Shown here piece by piece: positions 1-9,419 of a stretch of DNA of 64,000 nucleotides (the first letter of the stretch is position 1; each line of letters begins with the position of its first letter). A program made the position numbers and the translations under genes. The notes beneath the pieces were generated by a model that was not told where the DNA came from, ran no database searches, and was given only the letters and a program-made list of their open reading frames with translations. The DNA lies in the NCBI RefSeq assembly GCF_949987515.2, contig NC_082702.1, positions 53,785,600-53,849,599 of the forward strand. Reading direction: 5' to 3'. The DNA is from Delphinus delphis. Lineage: Eukaryota > Chordata > Mammalia > Artiodactyla > Delphinidae.

Positions 1-384
1 CAGAATTACAGGAATAATGATGAGAATAGTTCTTATTCATGGGACACCAGGGTCTGTCCAAAGTTCTTTATGTACCTAGGTACATGTCTTGTTTAATGCT
101 CACCGTAAGAATTATAGTACCTATGAGGGGAGGTACTGTTGTTTGTTCCTTGGTTAAAGGGACAGGTGTCTTTCCCAAGGTCTCAGGGCCACTACACATG
201 AGCCAGGATTGGAAAAGGGCTTAGAAACCTACCATTAAAACTGCTGCTTCTTAGGGCACGAGAATAGCAGTTCCTGGCATGATAGGTCCCCACCCTCTTC
301 TCTGTGCCAGGAATCGCTGGGAAATGTGGAAACCTGGCATCTTGACAAGGAATCCATTGTCCAAGGTCCTAGTTCTTGGCCCTG

Positions 385-560
385 GCTGCATTAGATTCAT
401 CTGGGGAGTCTTAAAGAGATACTAGTGCCTGGACCCCAGCCTAGCTATGTCAGAATCTCGGTTCGGAGTTGGGACAGGTATTGCTACTTTTAAAAAATAT
501 TCTCTAGGTGATTCTCATAGCCTTGAAAAAGACGCACAGTCTAAAGCACTCACTCCTGAA
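385..560 (+). mobile_element. MER5-like hAT DNA transposon fragment
   Basis: Consensus-like wording is visible: TCATCTGGGGAGTCTTAAA, GCCTGGACCCCAGCC, TCAGAATCTC and GTGATTCTCATAG. This order is typical of MER5A/B non-autonomous hAT-Charlie elements. The copy is diverged and the ends are approximate. Confidence 0.6.
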
Positions 561-644
561 CTGGTAAAAGCTGTATAAAATACATAAGACCCCATTATGC
601 AACCCTAGTTTCTTGATAGCACAAGTTGGGAAGAGAGCTAGAAT

Positions 645-677
645 ATATTGAGGGCCTACTGTGTGCCAGGTCCTGAA
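645..677 (-). mobile_element. short MIR fragment
   Basis: Contains TACTGTGTGCCAGGTCCTG, the conserved 3' region of antisense MIR or L2. It is too short to separate the two families. Confidence 0.4.
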
Positions 678-769
678 TGTAGATGTGGTCTCTCAGTGTG
701 CCCTCACCTGGTACCTCTGACGACCTGGAGGGATCAGTGAGAGGCCTGAGGGGACAGGCTGGGGGCAGC

Positions 770-965
770 TGCCCTTTTTCCTCTCATTTATCATTTCTGG
801 GAAATGGATGTGCCGAGAGCTTGAACTGTAGATGCAGACTGATCAGACTGGGACCAGGTGTCTGCCTTTTCTGGGTGTGTGGCCTTGAGCATGTTAGTCA
901 GTCTCTCCAAGGCTCAGTCTTTTCTCCCATAATATGGAAATGATGCTTATAGTAGATTATGCATT
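770..965 (+). mobile_element. MIR SINE
   Basis: Shows the sense MIR core: a 'TGTGTGGCCTTGAGCATGTT' block, then CTCCAAGGCTCAGTCTTTTC and an ATATGGAAATGATG block. It is old and diverged. Confidence 0.6.
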
Positions 966-1680
966 CTCAGTGGGGCTGTATGTCACCAAAGCGGTGACGT
1001 GGGTTCTTGGGAGAGAGGCAAAAATTGTACTTTGTGTGTGTGTGTAGAGTACAGATATACATGCAGTTAATAAACTGGTATACAGTATGTCTATGACATT
1101 GACGATTCATGAGAATGGTGGCTGTTAGACAAAAAGATCTGAAAACGCTCCTGGGTCAGGGGAGATAATGAAAAAAAGTGGGGAAATGCTGCTATAGATT
1201 AGAATTGCTATGAGGCTAAAAGGAGAGACTGAATGTACAGTCTCGGGCACAGAGCCTGGCACTCAGATGCCGCTCAGTAAATAACAAGTTACTGTTCTTT
1301 GTCAAAACTTCATTCAGCACTCACACACCGATCCCAGCTATGCTTAGTGGCTATGCGAAGCTTTATTGGGATTATGAGGGAAGATAAGGCACCACCCCTG
1401 ACTTCACCAGTGAGCTAAGGCAAAGCTAAGCACAGGAGGCTAAGTGCTGGCATGAATGGATGCACACAGAGCCTGGGGAACTAAGGGGAGACCATGGCTG
1501 AGTTCTTCATTTCCTACCTGGCTCCACTGCTGGGCTCAACCAAGACAAGAGGTGATAAGGGGCCTTCCTTCTCAGTTCCCAGCCTTGCCTGCAGTATCTT
1601 CTGCGCCCAGTGTGGAAGAGGTACCCCTGCACCACCACCTCTAGAGCATCATTTAGCCCCGAGAGAGTAATTAAGTGGAA
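966..1680. other. unassigned intronic sequence
   Basis: No repeat family, exon or RNA gene recognised. There is a short (TG)7-like run near 1034-1047. The reading frame at 1456-1644 has no supporting motif or splice context. Confidence 0.5.
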
Positions 1681-1683
1681 TTG

Positions 1684-1719
1684 TTATTCAGTGGAATAAC
1701 ACTGAATAATTATTCAGTG
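1684..1719. repeat. 10-bp inverted plus direct repeat (hairpin)
   Basis: TTATTCAGTG at 1684-1693 is followed by a 6-base spacer, its exact reverse complement at 1700-1709, and then a second direct copy at 1710-1719. This can form a short AT-rich hairpin. No transposon or gene boundary is evident. Confidence 0.85.
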
Positions 1720-1904
1720 GAATCTGTTCATTGCTGGAGATGAATAAAAGAATAAGATCCAATTTCTGCCCTTGGTTCTGATGGGGAAAACAGATACATA
1801 GAGTGGACCTGTTGATATGATATGATATAAAATTCACTATGTACAGGAAACGCTGGAAACACAAAGAGGATATTTGGAGAAGTGGCCCAAGCTGACTCTC
1901 CAAG

Positions 1905-1940
1905 AATGATAGAGTTAATGATAGAGGTAATGATAGAGTT
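1905..1940. repeat. 12-bp unit tandem repeat, three copies
   Basis: The unit AATGATAGAGTT occurs at 1905, 1917 and 1929. The middle copy has one change (GGT for GTT). It looks like a small slippage product. Confidence 0.9.
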
Positions 1941-2259
1941 AACAGGGTGAAGAAGCTGGGAAGTACTTACCTTCTGCACAGAGGGAGCGATACAATCCAT
2001 CGAAGGGGCAGGAGAGTAGCGTAGCTGTCGGGAGGTGCGGAAGTGGGTAATGTGGGAGACACAGAGTGAAGATGGATGCCAGTGGGGGGCCAGTGGACAG
2101 CTTGGACAGGGAGGATGTTGAGTGTTGAGCATTATTTTGCATGGGGAGCCAGAGCTGTATGAGACTCAAGAGGAGGAAAGTCGGTTCTACAGTTGTGATG
2201 GACGGGTCCCAATTTCCTTCAAGGAATACGTCTTTATGTGACCTTCCAGACCCCACATT

Positions 2260-2520
2260 TCCTGGACCAGCTTATCTCTTCTTTGCTTTCTCCCTTGCTC
2301 TCTGTGCCCATCTCACTGGCTTATTTGCAGCTCCGTGAATGCCACAGGGCCATTCCACATGTTGTGGTTCTGTCTGCCTGTAATAAGTCCCCTATTAATG
2401 TCCATCTCCACCCCTCCACCCTCATACTAGACTTCAAGCCAGGGACTGTGTCCATCTTTGTTCCACATTATAAACCCAACATCCGGCATAACCTGGGCTC
2501 AGGAAATATTTGTGGAAGGA
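2260..2520 (+). mobile_element. L2 LINE 3' end
   Basis: Sense L2 3' wording is visible: GACTTCAAGCCAGGGACTGT, then GTCCATCTTTGTTC, and a GGCTCAGGAAATATTTGTGG tail. There is no coding capacity. A short purine-rich GGAA tract follows at 2519-2551. Confidence 0.6.
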
Positions 2521-3159
2521 AAGAGAAAGGAAGGAAGGGAAGAAGGAAGGAATTTACCTGTGAAACTAGAACCCCTACAGAGTCTCTCTATTCTGGGAAG
2601 ATAATTACTGTGGTGATAATAACCATATTAGCCTTTGTATGCCTTCCCTAGCCTCCAGCCCTTCCCAGCTGAGACTGTCTTCTTTGATCCTGCCCAGGGA
2701 CTAAGGCCAGAACCAGCATCCTGGCAAAATAGACAACAAGTTCCCAAGCGGGCCCTGTCGTCTGAGCAGTGTGCCTTCAGTGGATTGATGCTAACTGATG
2801 GTGACAATGAAAGCAACCTCCGTGTCTCTCCTTCATAGTTCACTTCCAGAACCTGAACCCAGCCACGCCCAATCACTCTTAGCTACGAAGATGGTCAGAG
2901 GAAGTGAACAAGTGTCTGAGAACTGCAGACTCCCAAGAGATCCCATGTGTGTACATTACAGAGAAGCCCCTAGAGCTGACTTGGCAGCCAGGAAAGGCGC
3001 TGGAGCCCTGACACAGAGGGACCTCGAGGTGGCACTGGCACCCTGGGAAGTGCTTCCGGACTGGGCGGGAACGTGAGAGCAGGACTGAGCTGGGGACTCA
3101 CGTCATTATATGCAGGTTCTGATGGGATTTCAGGAGGGGAGTGTTTCACAACAGGGCTG

Positions 3160-3410
3160 TGTCTTTACTGAGATCAGGTAGTGGTGAAAAGCGGACAGAC
3201 CAGGGTTCAAACCTTGGTTTTATGATTTACAGACTGCGTGCTGGGCACCTCCTTTGCCCTCTCAGAAGCCTCAGTTACTTTATCTACAGACTGTGGAGGG
3301 AGGGGGTCAAAACTGTTGTAAAGATTAAATAAGGTCATGTACGTAAAATGCTTAGCCCTGAGTTGCATGTGTAGAAAGTGTTCAATTCACATTAGCCATT
3401 ATAATGATCA
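3160..3410 (+). mobile_element. MIR SINE, near full length
   Basis: The parts run in order: CAGGGTTCAAACCTTGG box B-like block, CTCAGTTACTTTATCTAC, then AAGATTAAATAAGGTCATGT and a 3' AAAGTGTTCAATTC segment. This matches the MIR layout of tRNA head, core and 3' tail. Confidence 0.75.
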
Positions 3411-3539
3411 GCTAAAATGGTTATTATCACCATAAGAATTATGGTCCCAGAATAGAAAGATCAGCTTAATTCAGCAGACAGTTATATGGCTTTAACAGTG
3501 TACTTGGACCCAGGTAGATATTGTCACTAAAAGACACAC

Positions 3540-4010
3540 AAGAAGGTTCCTGGTAGTAATATTTTAAGAACCCCAAACTGGAAATAGCCCATATGCCCAT
3601 CAGCAGTAGAGTACATAAATGGACGCAGTATGGCCACATAATGGAATTCTATACACTGACGAGGATAAACTGCGCTACTTGCAGCCACTTGGATGGACCT
3701 TACAAACATAATGTTGAGTGAAAGGGGCAGACACAAGTGAGCACCCACTCTACGATTCCATTTGCATGAAGTGCAAGTACGAATGAAACTCATCTATGGT
3801 ATTAGAAGTTAGGATAGTGTAGCCTTTGGGGAGGAGGGTAGGGATTCTCCTCGGGGAGGGGGAGGAAGGGGGGCTTGTAATATTTTGTGTGTAGGGCTGG
3901 GCGCTGGGCACACGGATGTGCCCACTTTGTGAAAATTCGCTGAGCTGTACATTCTGATTTATGTGCTCTTCTGTATCTGTGTTACGCTCCAATTAAAGGT
4001 TTAGTAAACG
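3540..4010 (+). mobile_element. L1M LINE 3' end
   Basis: The sequence follows the end of LINE-1 ORF2 and the 3' UTR in sense: CCCATATGCCCATCAGCAG, then ATAATGGAATTCTATACACT, CGATTCCATTTGCATGAA and a terminal CTCCAATTAAAGGTTTAGTA. It is heavily 5' truncated and diverged, with a G-rich insert near 3827-3875. Confidence 0.75.
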
Positions 4011-4439
4011 AACAAACGAGACTGTTTAGCAGAGAGCTAAAAAAACAAAAGTGGGGGTGGGAGAGAAAGCAGGTAATACAATTCCACGCTTACCCACAGG
4101 GTCCCCAGAGTTTACAGAGGAAGGCAGACAGGCATACACACATACAGACAATAAGTGGTGATACCTGTAGTAACAGAATCGTGCACTAAGTAAACACGCA
4201 CCGCAGAGGGAAGCGTGACGGATGAGCCGTCACAGCTGCTGCTCATGGTAACGGCCCTGAGCTCCATGCGGTTCCGCCAGCATGGCTGCTTCTCGGACAC
4301 GACCTAGCCACGCAACTGTAGGAAGTGCCCTCACATCTCTCCAGCCACTGTCCTGATCTGGGCCAGGCATCACTGGTATGACACCAGACTAACAGTTTTC
4401 TTGGCTTCTCTTCTTGCCCTTCTCCAAACCGCTCTGTAG

Positions 4440-4550
4440 AACCCAGAGCTACTAAATTAGAATCTTTGGACTGGGTGCTCGGTACTTAAAAAACAAATCT
4501 CCCATGTGATTCTGATACACCCCAGCCCCGTGGGAAGCACTGATCTACAC
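4440..4550 (+). mobile_element. MER5-like hAT fragment
   Basis: Contains TTAGAATCTTTGGACTGGGT, TGTGATTCTGATACACCCC and GAAGCACTGATCTACACTGG, which follow the second half of MER5-type elements. Confidence 0.5.
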
Positions 4551-4554
4551 TGGA

Positions 4555-4670
4555 ACCAGAACACACACCTGACCTTGACCCTCTCCACACTAAAAATAGT
4601 TCAGGGCTATGGACCAGAACACACACTTGACCTTGACCCTGTCCACACTAAAAGTAGTTCAGGGCTATGA
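4555..4670. repeat. 58-bp tandem duplication
   Basis: Two head-to-tail units, 4555-4612 and 4613-4670, differ at about four positions (for example ACACACCT versus ACACACTT and CTCTCC versus CTGTCC). The high identity compared with the surrounding old repeats suggests a fairly recent local duplication about 660 bp before the exon acceptor. Confidence 0.9.
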
Positions 4671-4689
4671 GGCAGCCCCCTAACTTAGT

Positions 4690-5140
4690 GGCATTTCCTA
4701 ATTTGTATCTAAAGGACATGTTCAGCTTCATTTCCAGCCTCTCCACCTCCCCAGCCCTGCATCATTTCAAGTCCACCTCTGGTCCCAGTGCACTGAGTTA
4801 GTTCTCTTTCTCTGAGTCTGTTTTGTTACTTCACCACCTCCATGCCTTTTAGTATCCTAGAACCCCAATACCCTCTTAGGGGCCTTCTAATTTCCCGTTC
4901 ATCTTCAAGACCCAGCTCAGATATCGTGTCTATGAAGCTGTCCCTCAAGGCTCCTGAACTCTCTGGTTCTGCCACAGCACCCCGTACAGAAGGGAGGAGA
5001 TCGTGTCCTCAAACATCACTCCACCATATCTGACTGTACGCTTAACTCACTACACTCCAGGGCAGGGAAGAGGTTCTCTTTGTGCATCAAAGGGCTTTGC
5101 ACCTGCCTGGGCCATGGGAGGTGATTAAGGACGATTCTTG
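4690..5140 (+). mobile_element. L2 LINE fragment
   Basis: Sense L2 phrases are visible: CATCTTCAAGACCCAGCTCA, a diverged 'tgaagctgtccctcaaggc' block, and ACACTCCAGGGCAGGGAAG. It is a non-coding remnant that ends about 190 bp before the exon. Confidence 0.6.
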
Positions 5141-5329
5141 ATTGAGTGAGGTCCTTCAGCACAGTCAGAGCCATATGGCTACAAGAGGGTGCTGTGGGAT
5201 AAGGGGCAGCATTTGTGGATCTGGAATGCAGAGTGGTAATCCACATTTAATGGTCAAAGATAGCTCCAGGACTGAGCTGCCCAACCTACTCACACTCCTG
5301 TTTCTGTTCATGTGTTTTGTTTTTGCCAG

Positions 5330-5538
5330 TGACCTTCAGTGACTGTAAGGGAAATGACAAGCTACACTATGAGGTCTCCAGCCCATACTTCAAGGTGAAC
5401 AATGATGGCAGCTTAGTCGCCCTGAGAAACATAACTGCAGTGGGCAAGACTCTATTCGTCCACGCCCAGACTCCCCATGCGGAAGACATGGCAGAACTCG
5501 TGATTGTCGGGGGGAAAGACATCCGGGGCTCCTTGCAG
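5330..5538 (+). CDS. CDH13: T-cadherin (CDH13) prodomain exon, probably exon 3
   Basis: The exon encodes 69 complete codons plus two leading bases of a codon split by the upstream intron (phase 1 start, phase 0 end). The peptide starts [10 protein letters not shown] and ends [11 protein letters not shown] recognise it as the prodomain of T-cadherin, a GPI-anchored, atypical cadherin that binds calcium, LDL and adiponectin. In the family this prodomain is cut off at a basic site encoded by a later exon, to activate adhesion. Visible features are a single cysteine (exon residue 5) and one N-glycosylation sequon, NIT, at exon residues 33-35 (bases 5428-5436). A second sequon may span the upstream junction. 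Acceptor: T-rich tract then GCCAG|TG. Donor: CAG|GTAATA, lacking the usual G at +5. There are no stops or frameshifts. The start methionine, signal peptide, cadherin repeats and GPI signal lie outside the window. The reading frame continues upstream into intron, so position 5317 is not a start codon. The gene call is firm; the exon number is inferred. Confidence 0.97.
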
Positions 5539-5624
5539 GTAATATAACTGTTTGGGATAAGTTGGGTCCAAGGAGGAACATTGCGGTCTGTATGTCTTAT
5601 GGGGAAAATGGGTCTTTGGTTTAT

Positions 5625-6205
5625 TATTGATCAAGATTCTTTTGCTGTTTGCAAATGATAGAAACCTAACTCAAAACACAGTCTGGCCGGGGGAATTTTG
5701 GGGGTCATGTGACAAATATTTCAGGGTTAGCTTTGCCTGCTAGCATGGCTATGTATCTGTGCCCAGATGACGACATCAACTTTGGTCTTATCCATCTGTG
5801 TTTCCATTTTCCTTCTACTGTCTTTACTCTTAGACAGTCCCAACCATCCCTGCTTCCCTGTGTGGAGGTCTCAGCAGCTCCACTTCATTTTCTCAGTCTG
5901 ATGTCACCTGAGAGAGCATCTCTTCCTGACACTGGCAACCCAAGCTTGAAATCGAATCTCATTGGCTGTCCTTAGAGCGCGTGTCCATCCCTGAGCCAGT
6001 TACCGTGTCCAGTTGGTCCTGAGGCTCTGGTTGGCTAAGTCTGGGTCACATGCCTTGCCCCCAAACCAGGGTAGACTCAGCCCCACCTAAAGCAAATGGA
6101 CTGAGAGTGAAAAAAAGGGTCGTTAGTTACTCAGAGTAAGTTAGGGTGCTGTCATCTAAGGAAGGGAATGGAAGTTGGGCAGGCAAGAACCAGAGTCGCC
6201 CACTG
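5625..6205 (+). mobile_element. unassigned old mammal-wide repeat
   Basis: The sequence resembles a widespread mammalian repeat that I know by its wording but cannot name with confidence. Its phrases are AAATGATAGAAACCTAACTC, a CTCATTGGCTGTCC block, GTCTGGGTCACATGCC, AAATGGACTGAGAGTG and GGAAGGGAATGGAAGTTGGG. It begins about 85 bp after the exon donor. An LTR or DNA element is possible. Confidence 0.45.
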
Positions 6206-7800
6206 GAGTTGTATATGAGGCAACCATGGCATGTGGTGCTGCCCCTTTGCCATGCACTGGTGCCCATTCCTTTCCGCATGCACATGTATGCAGATCTCTG
6301 CCCCTGCACACATGTGACTTTAGGAATGCCACAAAGTGCCCTTCAGGCTTCCTCATTGTGTCATCCAGAAACATTTGGTACAATGGACTTACCTATTCCT
6401 GCTTCACCAGGAGTTCAGAGACTCTGTGGCTTCTTAGTTATAGACAGGGATGACACCCAGCAAGACCCAGGCAAAACAATAACAACAATAACGGCGTGGC
6501 CCCAGCCTGGTGCGGCTAGCCTTTTCCTGCCTGCTCTTACGCAGGTTTTTAAAGCCTGTGATTCCCACTGCCTTTCTCCATCTGCCACGCTCCCCATAAC
6601 CCTGCTTTATCTGCTCATTTTGTTCAGTGGTGGAGTGAACACCGATTCCACAGCTGGGGAGCAGAGACAGTACAAATGGCAATGTGAGTGTTGCTTTCCT
6701 GCCAAGGCTGTGTGTGTGATCTTGAAAGAGTCATATATCTGCAGACTAGAGGGGTTAAACTGTCTGCAATGGCAAGTAAGTGGCACGTGTGCTGCCCCAC
6801 TCTGTCACCATATACGTGGCAGATACTGCTAATCACCCCTGGCTTGACCTGAGTATCTCTCCCAATGCAATGCTTCTGGAAGCTACTATCCATTGGTCAT
6901 TTAGAGATGTTTGTAGGGCTGGAACATATTTGCCATCCCTGGACCGGACAAGCTCCGTAATTCCCCTTTATATCTGTGAATCTGTGAGTTAAGGGTAGAT
7001 AGCAAGCTACAAATGAATCCACAGTGTGCCACTGATGTTTTCAAAAGAAAATAGGATCTCGGTGAATACATACCAGTGTGGAAATCCATTGGCACCACAA
7101 AAGCGAGCTTATCTCTCACTTAGCCGTGGTCATTTTCACAGCATCTCACTAACTCATGATATAAATGACTTGCAAATATCGAAAGCAACAAAACTGCCAG
7201 AATGTGCAGCACAGAGTGTTTCTTGGGAACAAGTAAACGGCACAGAGATTCACAGTAGGGGGTTCACATCCAGGACAGGATGTATTTAGATGAATATTGT
7301 TCATTGTGATTGACAGCTCATCTTTAAATCTGGAACAGTCAGTATCGTAGTATTTAGCTCACAGCAGAGTAGAAGGGATTGGAGGCACTTCTTAGGACAA
7401 AACTTCGCTTTCATAGGCTTGGAGACCCAGGATCGTTACGAAGAGACTCAGTCTTGAAGAGCTGGTCTCTTGAGTTCCAGAAAGACACCCTTCTGGAGGC
7501 AAAGCTCCTGGGAGCCCCGGCTGTTTCTCATTTGTCTCTTTCTGAACACACCGTCCACATAGCTTGGCTGCAATCGTTTGCTTCTTATAAAGCACAGTGG
7601 AGGCTGCTGTCCTGGTCAGTTTGCCAGGCTCCAGCTGAACGGGGCATTCATCTCCCGCCTCCAGTAATTCTATGAGGTTTGAAAATCGGCCTTGTGAAGT
7701 TGCCCAGATGTGTCCATAATACAAAAAGTCCCCAAAAAGAGAAGGCTAGGAAAACAAAATAGCTAGCCAGAGAAGCCCTCTAAGGAAAGCACAGTCCTTC
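6206..7800. other. unassigned intronic sequence
   Basis: No repeat or exon recognised in about 1.6 kb. A 228-codon open frame (6146-6832) lies here. It is the longest in the window but shows no domain, no splice support and begins inside the preceding repeat, so I treat it as chance. Confidence 0.5.
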
Positions 7801-8009
7801 ACAGATACCCAGTTGGTATTTTTGAAGCCCTACTCTGTGTGGCAGAGTGGGCCAGCTGCTAGAGAAGGAAAGCAATAAGTACACTCGTCAGCTCAGCTCC
7901 TGGTTGGGGAGAGAAAGTGAACGTGTGTGTTGATTAAGTACCAAGTAGGGAGGCAGTGGTGATGGCTGCTCTGTGCCTTTAGAGAAGCGAGAGGGCAGGG
8001 GAGGTGGGC

Positions 8010-8165
8010 TGGTAACGACAGCCAATGAGTGCCTGGCGCTTACTGTGTGCCGGGTGCTGCACTCACAGGCCGCAGAGGCTGACTCATCTCCCCACCACCG
8101 ATGAGGCACATGCTACTGTCCCCATTTTACAAACTGCAGTAAACCGAGGCACAGAGAGGTGAGTG
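8010..8165 (-). mobile_element. MIR SINE
   Basis: Antisense MIR wording: CGCTTACTGTGTGCCGGGTG, CCCCATTTTACAAACTGCAG and CCGAGGCACAGAGAGGTGAG. Confidence 0.75.
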
Positions 8166-8214
8166 AGAACCTGTATTGTTTAGCGGGACTCTCATAAGTG
8201 TGTGCATCTCAGGG

Positions 8215-8390
8215 TATGCTTTAATGGGTGTTATTCCTAACCCTCACAACCTCCCTGTGAGGCTGCTGATGGCGCTCCCTTCCTACAGATGTGAGGACTT
8301 GGCCAGGATCTCCTAGCTTGAAATTGGCAGAAATGAGATTGAGATTCTGGCCTCTCTACCCGTTCTCCTTCCTGCCACTTTGCTCACCAG
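8215..8390 (-). mobile_element. MIR SINE
   Basis: Antisense MIR wording: CTAACCCTCACAACCTCCC, then TACAGATGTGAGGACTTGGC and a diverged GAGATTCTGGCC end. Confidence 0.55.
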
Positions 8391-8689
8391 AGGACTGTGC
8401 CCCTTGGGTGGCTACCCATGGGTCCAAAGGTGAGGGCATGAGTTAGAGCAATACAGTAGCGATGGAGGGGAACAACCAGTGGAAGGTGTGGTTTGAAGGA
8501 AGAAAGAGCCAAGATTCAGCGTCCTGATGATTCCAAATTGTCTAGCCTAGGAGGATGGAGATGGATTGGACCAGTCAGGGAAGGATAGGTTGGGAAAGGT
8601 GAATAGTCCAGCTTCGATGCGTTGAGTTGGCAGCTCCTGGGGACATCTTGATAGAGACAGGGATGGATCTCTGGGTAAACATCTGGGGG

Positions 8690-8850
8690 AAAAGCAGCAT
8701 AGTGGTGGGGCTTTGGCTTTGGTGTCAGACTTAAGTGGGTTCAAATTTCTGCTCCACCACTTATGATGATGTGACCTTGGGCAAGCCACTCATCTCCCTG
8801 CACTTCAACATCCTCATCTACAAAGCAGGGTTAAGAATAGAGCCTCTATC
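8690..8850 (+). mobile_element. MIR SINE
   Basis: Sense MIR core: AGTGGGTTCAAATTTCTGC, GATGTGACCTTGGGCAAGCC, then ACATCCTCATCTACAAAGC. Confidence 0.75.
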
Positions 8851-9185
8851 ACAGAATCATTCCATTGGGCTCAGCAGCAGACACCAGGTGACCTGTCCCA
8901 TCAATGGCATTATTTTAGAACCTCTCGAGAAAGGATAAGGAACCATGGACTAAATGTCCTCTCTGAGGCCACGACACAGAAACCAGAGATTAGCGGTAGA
9001 AGAAGAAAGTGAGGCTGAAGAGAGAAACAAGGGCGCTGGGGCACCCAGCACAACCACAACAGGAGAGATGTCACAGCGGGTGGTTTCACATCACTATGTT
9101 TGGGAAGGAAGGATTCTCTAAGACAAGTGTAACCCCAGTGAAGCCCAATTCAGCTGCAGTAACTGGAGCCCAGCAATTCTTTAAT

Positions 9186-9414
9186 AAAAGGGTGTGCCGG
9201 GCTTCCCTGGTGGCGCAGTGGTTGGGAGTCTGCCTGCTGATGCAGGGGACGCGGGTTCGTGCCCCGGTCCGGGAGGATCCCACGTGCCACGGAGAGGCTG
9301 GGCACGTGGGCCGTGGCCACTGGGCCTGCGCATCCGGAGCCTGTGCTCTGCAGCGGGAGGGGCCGCGGCAGTGAGAGACCCGCGTACCACCCACACACAA
9401 AAAAAGGATGTGCC
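9186..9414 (+). mobile_element. CHR-type SINE (tRNA-derived), with target duplication
   Basis: The full-length SINE body spans about 9199-9401. It opens with the tRNA-like head GGCTTCCCTGGTGGCGCAGT and a box B-like GGGTTCGTGCCCC, and closes with an A-rich tail. It is flanked by a 13-bp target duplication with one mismatch, AAAAGGGTGTGCC at 9186-9198 and AAAAGGATGTGCC at 9402-9414. High resemblance to other copies indicates a fairly young cetacean insertion. Confidence 0.95.
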
Positions 9415-9419
9415 TCTCT

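Larger units (their letters stand above)
1..5329 (+). other. CDH13: CDH13 upstream intron, 3' end (probably intron 2)
   Basis: This stretch precedes the coding exon and ends in a strong splice acceptor: a T-rich tract from about 5301 to 5324, then GCCAG with the AG at 5328-5329. It contains no coding exon that I can recognise. Its contents are MER5, MIR, L2 and L1 fragments, listed separately. The intron number is inferred from human CDH13, where very large introns surround the prodomain exon. Confidence 0.85.

Noticed and set aside
3060..3080. Possible CpG-rich promoter
   Set aside because: CpG density is low here and across the window outside SINE bodies, and no first-exon structure is visible.
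5317..5329. ATG at 5317 as a translation start
   Set aside because: It lies in the polypyrimidine tract of the splice acceptor. The coding exon begins at 5330 in mid-codon.
6146..6832. 228-codon open frame, the longest in the window
   Set aside because: It starts inside an old repeat and has no recognisable domain, signal or splice context. One frame of this length is expected by chance in 64 kb.
9199..9270. tRNA-like head with box B-like sequence
   Set aside because: It is the tRNA-derived promoter part of a SINE, without an intact cloverleaf, so it is not a tRNA gene.
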